Positions 1 to 8,402 of a stretch of DNA of 64,000 nucleotides are shown piece by piece. This stretch comes from Myxococcales bacterium. GTDB taxonomy: Bacteria; Myxococcota_C; UBA6777. The stretch covers positions 124,001 through 188,000 of the forward strand of contig JACKEL010000003.1 of NCBI GenBank assembly GCA_020632975.1, written 5' to 3'. The translations under genes were made by a program, and so were the position numbers. The notes under the pieces were generated by a model, which had not been told where the DNA came from, searched no databases, and worked only from the letters and a program-made list of their open reading frames with translations. Every line of letters starts with the position of its first letter. Position 1 is the stretch's first letter.

Positions 1-70
1 ACCTCATCTTGTTCCCTCTTTCTCGCGCTGTATTCGATGTATAAAGTTCGCACGCCTCGGAGAACATGGG

Positions 71-1786
71 ATGTCCGACCCGCCTGGCAAGTCTACACGC
101 AGACGTTCTCGGCGTGATCAATCCCAGGCTGTGTCTGCCTTGTTGCGTCGAAAGATGCAACAAGCAGGGTATGATCCCGCTTTTATAGAACATGCTTGCG
201 CAGCTTGGGAACTCTTCTGCCAAGTCGCAAAGCCTCAGATCCGCTCCATACAAGCGTACGCTGCGGCGATGGAGTACGTTATCGTTCTACGCAGAGGGGG
301 AGGACAACTGACGCAACGTGCTGTTGCAGAACGTTATCTTGTAAGTCAGGCCTCTATCGCACGCATCCATCCACGTATCCTCGATTCCCTCACCAAAGAG
401 ACTTCTCCTTCACCCGAACCCGCTGTCCCTACACCACCTCCTGTGTCTTCCTTGGAAGCACCTGCCTCATCGTTTGTTTCTTTCTACGAGATGTCGCCAG
501 AAGCTCGAAAAGAAGAGCAAAACTACCTACAAGGCTTGCCTTTGGTGCGCGAGCGTTGGGGGGCCTTGCTCTTGTTGGGTAGCGTGATCCAGTCGTTTGC
601 CTACCAGTGCATGGAAGATCCTCGAAGCCTCCCTTCTCATCCGCTGTTTTCACCGCTATGTGTGCGACCTCGACGGCCTTCGGATGAGTCCGCGGTGGTG
701 TTGGTGTGGATAGATCTTCAAAGACACCGTCTTTTGGGGTGGTTTCCTACAGAAACATCGCATCTCTCGATGGTATGGGATCTTTCGCTGCGTTTGGTCA
801 TGGAACGACCGCTTTATGGGATGCCCCGTCGCCCTGTGGAAGTCGCGTTGCCTGCTGTGGTTCCGTTCGATCATCTCGCGCAGGTCGTCCAACCCCTTCA
901 TATCCAAATGGTTCCTCTCGAACGACAAGAGATCCCTGCCCTTGAACCTTCTTTGTTGCGCATCCTTTCCGATGTGCCATACGCCTTTCTGGAAGAAGGC
1001 TCCGCGCGCTACCAAGAAGAACGAGAAGAGTTTTTCTTATGCGCCGCCAAGATCGCGTCCAGTCTGGCCCCACTTTCTTCTGAACATGCCTATCTTTGGG
1101 GACATCACCCACACCTCAAGTCGATGGCCTACCCGAAACCCAACCGTCCTTGCTATCTTTCCCGTTTTTCCGAGGCTTTGGCGGAGGCTCGTCGCGTGAA
1201 TCAAGGGCTTTCTTCCACCCAAAAGAAAGCTGAGCCTTTTGTCCAACACGATGGAGAGGGCACATGGTGGTTCGTCTGGAGACGCGAAGAAGAGTGCGTC
1301 TTGTGTTGGTCGTCTAGCCCTTACGCGTTGGGCTCTTTCATGGCGTCCTACCTCAAGCGCCGTGGCTTGGACCTCTCCCAACAGATGCAGATCGCTCGCT
1401 TTGTGGAGCAGTTGTTGCGCCACAAACAAGACGAAGCAGAGACCGACGACGAAGAACTGCCCGATGCGGGAGACGCAAAAGTGTGGGAACTGCGTTTTCA
1501 ACGTGGGGCCAACTTGCCCATGAGCACAAGGCGCAAGCTTTTTGAAGAAGGCTACGAGATCGCCCACGCACGGGCTTTTCCGCTGCTTTGTGTGTACGAG
1601 ATCGGCGGAGGCTTTTTGCCTTTCGTGGAGCCGCTTTGGTCACAGGTGAATCTCTTTTTACGTGCTTGGGACGATGCTTACGAAGACGCACTACAGCAAA
1701 GCACTTCGATGATTCGACGAGACTTTTTCCCCGTTTCTTTAGAAGAAACAGAAGATGGTGTGATATCTTTGCTCTCACAAGGATAA
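71..1786 (+). CDS. Hypothetical protein with N-terminal HTH-like domain
   Basis: This 571-aa soluble protein has no signal peptide or membrane segment. The first 20 residues are strongly basic (KSTRRRSRR). Residues about 25-105 are helical and end in a helix-turn-helix-like stretch (TQRAVAERYLVSQASIARI), which resembles the small domain of DUF6398-type proteins. A Pro/Ser-rich linker (about 113-135) leads to a roughly 430-aa region that I do not recognise, containing an acidic patch near residue 460. The ATG has a GGAG about 8 nt upstream. The mannose-6-phosphate isomerase gene follows about 70 bp downstream on the same strand. A DNA- or RNA-binding role is inferred only from the basic tail and HTH-like segment. 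Confidence 0.75.
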   Translation: MSDPPGKSTRRRSRRDQSQAVSALLRRKMQQAGYDPAFIEHACAAWELFCQVAKPQIRSIQAYAAAMEYVIVLRRGGGQLTQRAVAERYLVSQASIARIHPRILDSLTKETSPSPEPAVPTPPPVSSLEAPASSFVSFYEMSPEARKEEQNYLQGLPLVRERWGALLLLGSVIQSFAYQCMEDPRSLPSHPLFSPLCVRPRRPSDESAVVLVWIDLQRHRLLGWFPTETSHLSMVWDLSLRLVMERPLYGMPRRPVEVALPAVVPFDHLAQVVQPLHIQMVPLERQEIPALEPSLLRILSDVPYAFLEEGSARYQEEREEFFLCAAKIASSLAPLSSEHAYLWGHHPHLKSMAYPKPNRPCYLSRFSEALAEARRVNQGLSSTQKKAEPFVQHDGEGTWWFVWRREEECVLCWSSSPYALGSFMASYLKRRGLDLSQQMQIARFVEQLLRHKQDEAETDDEELPDAGDAKVWELRFQRGANLPMSTRRKLFEEGYEIAHARAFPLLCVYEIGGGFLPFVEPLWSQVNLFLRAWDDAYEDALQQSTSMIRRDFFPVSLEETEDGVISLLSQG

Positions 1787-1855
1787 AAGATCAGAAGTTT
1801 CTGGGGGCGTCTTCTCAGGGTTTGTTTGGTCTGTACAGTGAAGGAAAGCTTGTCC

Positions 1856-3076
1856 ATGGAACATATCTATCGTTTGGAAAATCCGATCCAATACTATGCT
1901 TGGGGTTCTCATACAGCCATTGCTGCGCTGCAAAGGCGTTCCACCCCCACAGAAGACCCTGAGGCCGAGCTTTGGATGGGGGCACATCCCAAAGCCCCTT
2001 CGCAGGTCTTGATGGGCGAGGAAAAACACTCATTGCTTGCGTTGATGCAGTACGAGTCCACCAAGATCCTCGGGGAAGATGTGGATCGGCGTTTTACGGG
2101 GCGTCTTCCCTTTTTGTTGAAGGTCCTTGCCGCGGAGAAGCCCTTGTCGATCCAGGCGCACCCCAACCTCGAACAAGCGCGAACAGGTTATGCCCGCGAA
2201 AATGAACTGGGGATCCCCGTAGATGCTTGGGATCGAAGTTACCGCGATGACAACCACAAACCTGAGTTGATCTGCGCGATGACGCCTTTTTGGGCATTGC
2301 GAGGCTTTCGGGCTTACCCATCGATCCTTTTTTGGATGGAACGCCTTCAAATCGATGCCTTGCTTGAAGAGCGCAAGGCTTTCGCTGCATCACCAGATGA
2401 AGAAGGCTTAAAGGCTTTTTATACGGCTCTCCTTACATTGCCCCAAGAGCGCAAGGAAAAGGCCCTCCAAGAAGCTCTACGCAGCGCAGAAAGGCTTGTC
2501 GGAGAAGAAGGGGAGGCGGGTGATATCGGTCGTTGGATTTTGCGACTCGCCGCGGATTATCCCGGTGATATCGGGATCTTGTCGCCTGCCTTGCTTCATG
2601 TCGTCTGCTTGCAACCTGGGCAGGCGATGTATCTTCCTGATGGTGAACTTCACGCGTATCTCGAAGGAACTGGCATCGAGATCATGGCCAATTCAGACAA
2701 TGTTCTGCGTGGTGGCCTCACCGTAAAACATATCGATGTCCCTGAACTTCTTCAGGTTCTACGCTTTACGCCCACCAACATCGAGGTGCTGCAACCTCAC
2801 AAGACCGCAAACTCCATCGAAGCGATCTACCACACACCCAACGAAGAGTTTGTCCTCTCTGTTCTTGAGCTCCGAGATGGCGCACGCTTTCATTCTCCTG
2901 CCTTGCGCAGCGCGGAGATCTTGCTCTGCCTCCAAGGTCGCGCTGAGATCAAAGCCCACGGACAAAGCGAGATCCGACTCCAACAAGGTGACGCTATCTT
3001 GATCCCCGCAGACGCTCCCGCTTACCAAGTGACTGGTCAAGCCACCCTCTACAAAGCCACCACGCCGCTCTCCTAA
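1856..3076 (+). CDS. manA: Mannose-6-phosphate isomerase, class I
   Basis: Type I phosphomannose isomerase interconverts fructose-6-phosphate and mannose-6-phosphate, feeding GDP-mannose and glycan synthesis in the cytoplasm. The 406-aa length is normal for the family. Family motifs are present in order: LSIQAHPN (Gln/His zinc ligands near residues 100-102), NHKPELICAM (Glu ligand near 137) and LPDGELHAYLEGTGIEIMA followed by LRGGLTVKHID (His ligand and active-site Arg). The C-terminal cupin-like segment is complete. I chose ATG 1856 because AAGGAA lies about 8 nt upstream; an in-frame ATG at 1826 lacks a ribosome site and adds residues not expected in the family. Confidence 0.93.
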   Translation: MEHIYRLENPIQYYAWGSHTAIAALQRRSTPTEDPEAELWMGAHPKAPSQVLMGEEKHSLLALMQYESTKILGEDVDRRFTGRLPFLLKVLAAEKPLSIQAHPNLEQARTGYARENELGIPVDAWDRSYRDDNHKPELICAMTPFWALRGFRAYPSILFWMERLQIDALLEERKAFAASPDEEGLKAFYTALLTLPQERKEKALQEALRSAERLVGEEGEAGDIGRWILRLAADYPGDIGILSPALLHVVCLQPGQAMYLPDGELHAYLEGTGIEIMANSDNVLRGGLTVKHIDVPELLQVLRFTPTNIEVLQPHKTANSIEAIYHTPNEEFVLSVLELRDGARFHSPALRSAEILLCLQGRAEIKAHGQSEIRLQQGDAILIPADAPAYQVTGQATLYKATTPLS

Positions 3077-3116
3077 AAATTTTGTGCCCCCAAACACTTG
3101 CCTCTCTTGCTTTTGC

Positions 3117-3175
3117 GGTGAATGACAATTCACCACTCCTTGACAAAGTGTTTTGGAAAAATGAATGATGATTCA
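3117..3175 (+). promoter_or_regulatory. Twin operator-like palindromes around a putative ccr promoter
   Basis: Two related inverted repeats are visible. At 3117-3134, arms GGTGAAT and ATTCACC surround GACA. At 3162-3175, arms TGAAT and ATTCA surround GATG. They share the pattern TGAATGAnnATTCA. A consensus -35 hexamer TTGACA lies between them at 3140-3145, which puts the second palindrome over the expected -10 region (no good -10 hexamer is visible). The pattern resembles operators of acyl-CoA-responsive TetR regulators such as Bacillus FadR (TGAATGA half-sites). Control of the downstream crotonyl-CoA reductase is inferred. Confidence 0.5.
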
Positions 3176-3260
3176 CCAGAATGGATTTGGCTTGGAAGAT
3201 TTGGGTATAAAGAGCGGTCTCCGGGGTGGGGAGCGCTTGGTGAGCAGTCGGGAGCGAGAG

Positions 3261-5033
3261 ATGGTCCGTGATTTGTATGAGATGAAAGAGCAGCCCCCAG
3301 TAGGAGAAGTTCCTCAAAAGATGTACGCATGGACGGTACGTCCAGAGCGTTATGGTGAGCCCGAGAAAGCGTGGCAGCTAGAGGTCGTGGATGTTCCAGA
3401 GGTGGGAGAACATGACGTCTTGGTCTACGTGATGGCTGCGGGTGTGAACTACAACAACGTTTGGGCGGGGCTTGGGGTGCCTGTGGATGTGATTGGGTCG
3501 CGCAACAAAGCAGGCGAGCCCGAGAACTTTCACATCGGCGGGAGCGACGCGTCAGGTATCGTGTACAAGGTCGGCAGCAAGGTTCAAAATGTGCAGATCG
3601 GGGACGAAGTTGTCCTACACTGCGGGCATTGGGACCCTGAGTGTCCACATGTCTTGGCAGGTGGCGACCCGATGTACTCGCCCAGCTTTCGGATCTGGGG
3701 ATACGAGACAAATTACGGAAGTTTCGCGCAGTTTACGCGTGTTCGAGCAGAACAGTGCTTGCCCAAACCAACGCACCTGACTTGGGAAGAGGCCGCTGCG
3801 TATATGTTGGTGGGCGCGACCGCTTACCGCATGTTGTTGGGGTGGGGGGAGCACGCTGTTCGCAAAGATGATGTGGTGCTTGTGTGGGGAGGCGCTGGCG
3901 GATTGGGATCGATGGCGATCCAGATCGCACGCGCCAAAGGCGCGATCCCCATCGCAGTTGTTTCAAGCGATAGCAAGACAGAGTATTGCAAGAGTTTGGG
4001 AGCCAAAGGTGCGATCAATCGCAAAAACTTCGATCACTGGGGGATGTTGCCGCACTGGAAAGATGAAGTGGGTTACAGTCGCTGGTTGAAAGGTGTGCGT
4101 AACTTTGGTCGCGCGATCTGGGATATCTTGGGAGAACGACGCAACCCACGCATCGTCTTTGAACACCCTGGCGAAAGCACGATCCCAACATCGATGTTTG
4201 TCTGCGATACGGGCGGCATGGTGGTGATTTGTGCGGGTACTACGGGCTACAACGCAACGGTCGATCTGCGTTACCTGTGGATGCGACAAAAGAACCTCCA
4301 AGGCTCTCACTTTGCAAACACCGAACAGTCCGCAGGATTGAACCAGCTTGTCGCGGAAGGTCTCGTCGATCCTTGCCTCTCTCGTACCTTTGTGAACGAA
4401 GAGTTGCCCACCGCACACCAATTGATGTTCGAAAACAAACACCCCCACGGCAACATGGCGGTCCTGATTGGTGCCCCTGAGATGGGTATGGGGATCAGCG
4501 CATCCCTACAAAAAGAACGGCTCGCTGTCGAAGTCGATGACTCTGTGCCTGAAGAGTTTTATATCCCGCCTCACCGCGAAATCGTCGAACCTACCGCGTC
4601 TATCCGACCCGAAGATGAACTCACTGTGGGCGAAGTCATGCGTCCAGACGTTGTGACGTGCACCTCTGAGATCAGCATCCGCAAAGCCGCGAAGATGCTT
4701 GATGAACACGATGTTCAAGGGATGGTCGTTACAGATGCCGAAGGATGGGCGGTTGGCGTGGTTTCACAGACGGACGTCGTTCTTGCTGTCCAAGGGCGTC
4801 CTGATCAAGCCATGGACTCGCTCACTGTCGAAGATATCATGACGCCGCGTCTCTTGAGCTGCCGACCCAGCACACGTGTCTCGGATGCCATCACCACCAT
4901 GACGCGTATGAAAGTCCATCGCCTTGTCGTCGTGGAAAAACATGGTGACAAGCTCAAGCCCGTGGGCCTGATGTCCATGCGAGCCATCGTGCGTAAGCTC
5001 GCTGGCGTCCCACAACCCGGCGAAGAAGGATAA
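3261..5033 (+). CDS. ccr: Crotonyl-CoA carboxylase/reductase with C-terminal CBS pair
   Basis: The first ~435 of 590 residues are a medium-chain dehydrogenase/reductase of the crotonyl-CoA carboxylase/reductase family, which reduces (and carboxylates) crotonyl-CoA with NADPH. Diagnostic segments are [65 protein letters not shown] (NADPH site), ICAGTTGYN and GSHFAN. The Asn, Glu and His of the CO2 pocket appear conserved (NYNN, GYET, GSHF). Residues about 453-583 (near 4620-5010) add two CBS motifs, beginning [15 protein letters not shown] and [16 protein letters not shown], a regulatory adenosine-nucleotide module I do not know from this family. I prefer ATG 3261 (GGGAG upstream, matches the family N-terminus); the in-frame ATG at 3165 lies inside an operator-like palindrome. 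Confidence 0.9.
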   Translation: MVRDLYEMKEQPPVGEVPQKMYAWTVRPERYGEPEKAWQLEVVDVPEVGEHDVLVYVMAAGVNYNNVWAGLGVPVDVIGSRNKAGEPENFHIGGSDASGIVYKVGSKVQNVQIGDEVVLHCGHWDPECPHVLAGGDPMYSPSFRIWGYETNYGSFAQFTRVRAEQCLPKPTHLTWEEAAAYMLVGATAYRMLLGWGEHAVRKDDVVLVWGGAGGLGSMAIQIARAKGAIPIAVVSSDSKTEYCKSLGAKGAINRKNFDHWGMLPHWKDEVGYSRWLKGVRNFGRAIWDILGERRNPRIVFEHPGESTIPTSMFVCDTGGMVVICAGTTGYNATVDLRYLWMRQKNLQGSHFANTEQSAGLNQLVAEGLVDPCLSRTFVNEELPTAHQLMFENKHPHGNMAVLIGAPEMGMGISASLQKERLAVEVDDSVPEEFYIPPHREIVEPTASIRPEDELTVGEVMRPDVVTCTSEISIRKAAKMLDEHDVQGMVVTDAEGWAVGVVSQTDVVLAVQGRPDQAMDSLTVEDIMTPRLLSCRPSTRVSDAITTMTRMKVHRLVVVEKHGDKLKPVGLMSMRAIVRKLAGVPQPGEEG

Positions 5034-5053
5034 CCCCACACCACCGAGATCAA

Positions 5054-5325
5054 GGGCGTCCCACCGTGGACGCCCGAGCATCGCGGATGATGATGGATGA
5101 TGCAGGATGATGATGGGGCGTCCCACCGTGGACGCCCGATGATGTGGGATGATGATGGGGCGTCCCACCGTGGACGCCCGATGATGTGGATGATGTGGAT
5201 GATGTGGATGATGTGGATGATGATGGGGCGTCCCACCGTGGACGCCCGATGATACGGGGTGATGGGGCGTCCCACCGTGGACGCCCGATGATGTGGGGTG
5301 ATGAGGACGCCCGCCGTGGACGTCC
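5054..5325. repeat. Array of six 22-nt hairpin repeats in a convergent gap
   Basis: Five identical 22-nt units start at 5054, 5116, 5158, 5226 and 5265, and a diverged sixth lies at 5305-5325. Each has arms GGGCGTCC and GGACGCCC around a CACCGT loop, so it can form an 8-bp stem. Units are separated by GATGATG/GATGTG simple repeats of irregular length (16-46 nt). The array fills the 307-bp gap between the convergent ccr and ABC1-kinase genes, where it could act as a bidirectional transcription terminator or mRNA stabiliser. A related single copy at 43825-43846 carries paired base changes in the stem, so this is a dispersed palindromic repeat family. Confidence 0.85.
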
Positions 5326-5340
5326 GATGATACGGAGGGA

Positions 5341-6735
5341 TCAGGGGGAATCGATATCGATGTATTGTTTGAGGATTTCGAGGAAGCGTCCACGCGCGCG
5401 GATTTTGCGGAGGTTTCCGTAATGTCCGACAATGGCGCGGTCAAGGAATGTAAGTTCCGCGGGGGGTTTAAAGGATTTGATACGTTTCATCACGCCAGGG
5501 ACGCGTGCGATCACCTCGTTGTGCAGGGTCGAACGGCCATAATCGAAGGGTTCTTCTTGGATGAAGGGGGTCAGGAAGAGATCGCGCCATTCTTTGTAGT
5601 ATTCGTATTCAACGGCGGGGCCATCGAGATCGCGGACACCGAGGGCTTGTAGTCCTTCTTCTACGCCTTCGTAGTCTTCGTGCAGGCCGCAGATGATGGT
5701 CTTGCGGTACGCGTCGATGATCTCGGGCTTTAGGTATTTGACGCAGCCGAAGTCGTACATCACGATGGTACCGTCGGGTCTGAAGGCGAAGTTACCAGGG
5801 TTGGGATCTGCGTGGACGGCTTGGAGTTGAAAGATCTGGCTGCATACGAGGTGGAAAAACTGGACGCCGATTTGATCGCGGACTTCTTGGGGATAGCGGG
5901 GAGCGCGCACAGCTTGGATGGGGTCGCCTGGTGTAAAGGAGAGGGTGAGGACGCGTTGGGTGCTGCGTTCGGGGATGACGCTAGGTACGAGGATATTGGG
6001 ATAATCTTTGTAGTAATCGCCGAAGAACTGGGCATTTTGTGCTTCTTTGCGGTAGTCGAGTTCTTCATGGAGACGATCACGGATCTCAGCAAAGATGGCG
6101 TCGAGGTCTTTTTTGCGGACATTCACGAGTCCGCTTGCGCGTAGGGCGACTTTGAGATGAGCGAGGTCGCTGTCGCAGGCTTCGTCAACGCCCGGGTATT
6201 GGATTTTTACGACGACTTCTTGTCCATCATCGAGGGTGGCGCGGTGGACTTGGCCGATGGAAGCGGCGGCGAAAGGCTCATCGTCGAAAAACTCGAAGAG
6301 TTCTTGGGGAGGTGCGCCAAGTTCTTTTTCGATTTGGTTTGCGATGACTTCGAAGTCCATGGGAGGGGCTTCTTTTTGAAGTGTCCCGAGAGCTTCTGTG
6401 AGTTCGCGTGGAAGAAGATCGCTGGCGATGGAGGCCATCTGCCCGACCTTCATGACGGCGCCTTTGAGTTGCCCGAGGGTTTCTGCGATGCGTTCACCGC
6501 TGGCTTTGTGGGCGGCTGCACGGTCACGATCCGCGTCTTCTTTGTTTTGAAAGATCGACTTGATGCGGGTTTTGGCGTAGCTTCCTGCGACAGAGGCTGT
6601 CATGCCTGCGAGTTTGAAGAAGCGTGAGGTTTTTCCAACTGGGGCGGCTTTGCCTTTTGGATCTTTGGCTTCTGCACTATCTTCGGTTTCTTCGGTTTCT
6701 TCGGCGTCTGTTTGCTCTTTTTTTTCGTCACTCAT
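5341..6735 (-). CDS. ABC1/UbiB (ADCK) family atypical kinase
   Basis: This 464-aa protein belongs to the ABC1/UbiB/ADCK atypical kinase family, whose members support quinone biosynthesis or lipid homeostasis at membranes. Visible motifs in order are the family KxGQ segment (GAVMKVGQMASI), the Ala-rich nucleotide loop with signature AAASIGQVHRA, the VVVKIQYPG lysine strand, the catalytic loop HADPNPGNFAF and the metal-binding MYDFGCVK. The first 30 residues are an acidic Glu/Thr-rich low-complexity tail encoded by short repeats. No quinone genes are adjacent, so the substrate is unknown. It converges with ccr across the hairpin array. Confidence 0.9.
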   Translation of the reverse strand: MSDEKKEQTDAEETEETEDSAEAKDPKGKAAPVGKTSRFFKLAGMTASVAGSYAKTRIKSIFQNKEDADRDRAAAHKASGERIAETLGQLKGAVMKVGQMASIASDLLPRELTEALGTLQKEAPPMDFEVIANQIEKELGAPPQELFEFFDDEPFAAASIGQVHRATLDDGQEVVVKIQYPGVDEACDSDLAHLKVALRASGLVNVRKKDLDAIFAEIRDRLHEELDYRKEAQNAQFFGDYYKDYPNILVPSVIPERSTQRVLTLSFTPGDPIQAVRAPRYPQEVRDQIGVQFFHLVCSQIFQLQAVHADPNPGNFAFRPDGTIVMYDFGCVKYLKPEIIDAYRKTIICGLHEDYEGVEEGLQALGVRDLDGPAVEYEYYKEWRDLFLTPFIQEEPFDYGRSTLHNEVIARVPGVMKRIKSFKPPAELTFLDRAIVGHYGNLRKIRARGRFLEILKQYIDIDSP

Positions 6736-6842
6736 CCGGGTCCCCTGTTCGAGCGTTTGGGTGAATCAGGCGCCAGAAGTATGTGTTGTTTCGTGCAGAT
6801 CCGCAAGTAGGCGATGCTAGGTGAATGTTTTTGGGAGCGAGA

Positions 6843-8150
6843 ATGAAGAGAGATTGTGTGGAGATTGAGCGTTATTTGGAGCGGCGGCGTTATTTGGAAC
6901 GGCAGATTACGTCGAAACCGTCGGATGAACTGGGGCTATGTGTGGTGATCCCTGCGCACGATGAGCCTGATGTCGGAGGTGTGTTGGCTTCGCTTTGGGC
7001 ATGTGAAAGGCCGCAAAGTGGGGTCGAGATCCTTGTGGTGGTCAATGCCTCAGAACATGCGGCAGAAGAGGTCCATGCCCGCAATCACTCTCTTTGCGAA
7101 CAAGTCCGTCAGTGGGGGGCTTTGCACAACGAAGATCGCATCCAAGTACATTTGATCGAGCAACATGCGCTGCCTCGAAAACATGCAGGGGTTGGACTTG
7201 CCCGAAAGATCGGGATGGATGAGGCTGCGGCTCGTTTTGCGGAGATCGAGAAGGCGCGAGGGGTGATCGCTTGCTTGGATGCGGACTGTACGGTGGCATC
7301 GAGTTATTTGTGTGCCTTGGAGCGCTGTTTTCAAAAAGACGGGGTCCATGCGGCATCGATTTATTACGAGCATCCCATCGAAGAGGAAGAAACCATTCTA
7401 GACTCTGTATCCTTTTCTCGTGCGTCTTTGGCGATTTGTTTGTATGAATTATTCTTGCGATATTACATCCACGTGCAGCGCTGGGTGGGATTGCCCTTTG
7501 CTTATCAGACGGTTGGTTCTTCGATGGCGGTGCATGCTTTGGCGTATGCGCGTCAGGGGGGGATGAACAAGCGCCAAGCAGGGGAGGACTTTTACTTTTT
7601 GCAGAAGTTGATTCGTTATGGCGGTATCGCGGAGTTGATGGACACCAAGGTGATCCCTTCTGCGCGTTGTTCGCATCGGGTTCCTTTTGGGACAGGGCGG
7701 GCGATGTCTTCGATGTTGCAGGAGGAGTTGCCTTCGTATGAGACCTATCCTTTGGAGGTCTTTGCGCTGTTGGGTGGTTGGTTGCCCGATGTTTGGGGGC
7801 TTTGGGGTCAAGGACGGTCTGCGTTTGTGCAGCATCTGGATGGCGTGGAACAGCCACTTCGGGGATTTTTGGAAGAGCAAGGCTTTGTTGCAAAGATGGA
7901 AGAGATCCAAGGTCATGCGTCGAGCGTGGAGAGTTTTCGCAAGCGTTTTTGGGACTGGTTTGATGCGTTTATGCTGATGAAGTGGGCGCATTATGCACGG
8001 GAGAACGGTTATCCTTTGCGCCCTGTGGTTGGGGAGTGTCAGCGTTTGTTTGTGGTGCAAGGGTGGTCGCTGGAAGAAGAGGAAGCGACACCTTGGGGGT
8101 TGTTGCGGCGATTGCGAGAGATAGATCGCGGTGAGACGGGGATTCTCTAA
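6843..8150 (+). CDS. Family 2-like glycosyltransferase
   Basis: The 435-aa protein has a GT-A fold signature: LGLCVVIPAHDEPDVGGVL as the nucleotide-sugar-binding first strand, and GVIACLDADC as the DxD-type metal site. It lacks a signal peptide and obvious membrane helices, so it is probably cytoplasmic or peripheral. Donor and acceptor cannot be read from the sequence. ATG 6843 follows GGGAGCGAG at good spacing; an in-frame ATG at 6825 has no ribosome site. It is divergent from the ABC1 kinase, with about 107 bp between starts. The next gene downstream has its own ribosome site after a 252-bp gap. Confidence 0.75.
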   Translation: MKRDCVEIERYLERRRYLERQITSKPSDELGLCVVIPAHDEPDVGGVLASLWACERPQSGVEILVVVNASEHAAEEVHARNHSLCEQVRQWGALHNEDRIQVHLIEQHALPRKHAGVGLARKIGMDEAAARFAEIEKARGVIACLDADCTVASSYLCALERCFQKDGVHAASIYYEHPIEEEETILDSVSFSRASLAICLYELFLRYYIHVQRWVGLPFAYQTVGSSMAVHALAYARQGGMNKRQAGEDFYFLQKLIRYGGIAELMDTKVIPSARCSHRVPFGTGRAMSSMLQEELPSYETYPLEVFALLGGWLPDVWGLWGQGRSAFVQHLDGVEQPLRGFLEEQGFVAKMEEIQGHASSVESFRKRFWDWFDAFMLMKWAHYARENGYPLRPVVGECQRLFVVQGWSLEEEEATPWGLLRRLREIDRGETGIL

Positions 8151-8402
8151 GAGCGCAGAGAGATTTGGGGAGAATTGGGGAAGGATAAGATCGTTTGGTG
8201 TGTTAGGGCGTTGGAGGGATGTGCCGAGCGTGGGGTGGTTGCGGTTTGAAGGTTGATCGTCCATGCTGTCGGGCCATAAAGCAAAGAAAAGTTTTGGGGG
8301 AATGTCTCGAAAGGTTTGATGTACTGGATATCATGTGCTGTTGATATGCTCGGATACTACGGTGAGATGTACGAAAAAGACTCAAACAGAGGAGAACACA
8401 GT

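Noticed and set aside
5054..5325. CRISPR array
   Set aside because: Repeats are short perfect palindromes separated by GAT/GATGTG simple repeats of irregular length; there are no unique spacers and no cas genes.
4764..5444. Long minus-strand open frame over the end of ccr and the repeat array
   Set aside because: It is a shadow of ccr, and its repetitive protein (HIIHIIHIIH, GVHGGTPHH types) comes from reading the DNA repeat.
7042..7893. Large antisense frames opposite the 6.8-8.2 kb glycosyltransferase
   Set aside because: The opposite strand shows VVIPAHDE and DADC motifs; antisense proteins are Pro/Ser/His-rich shadows.
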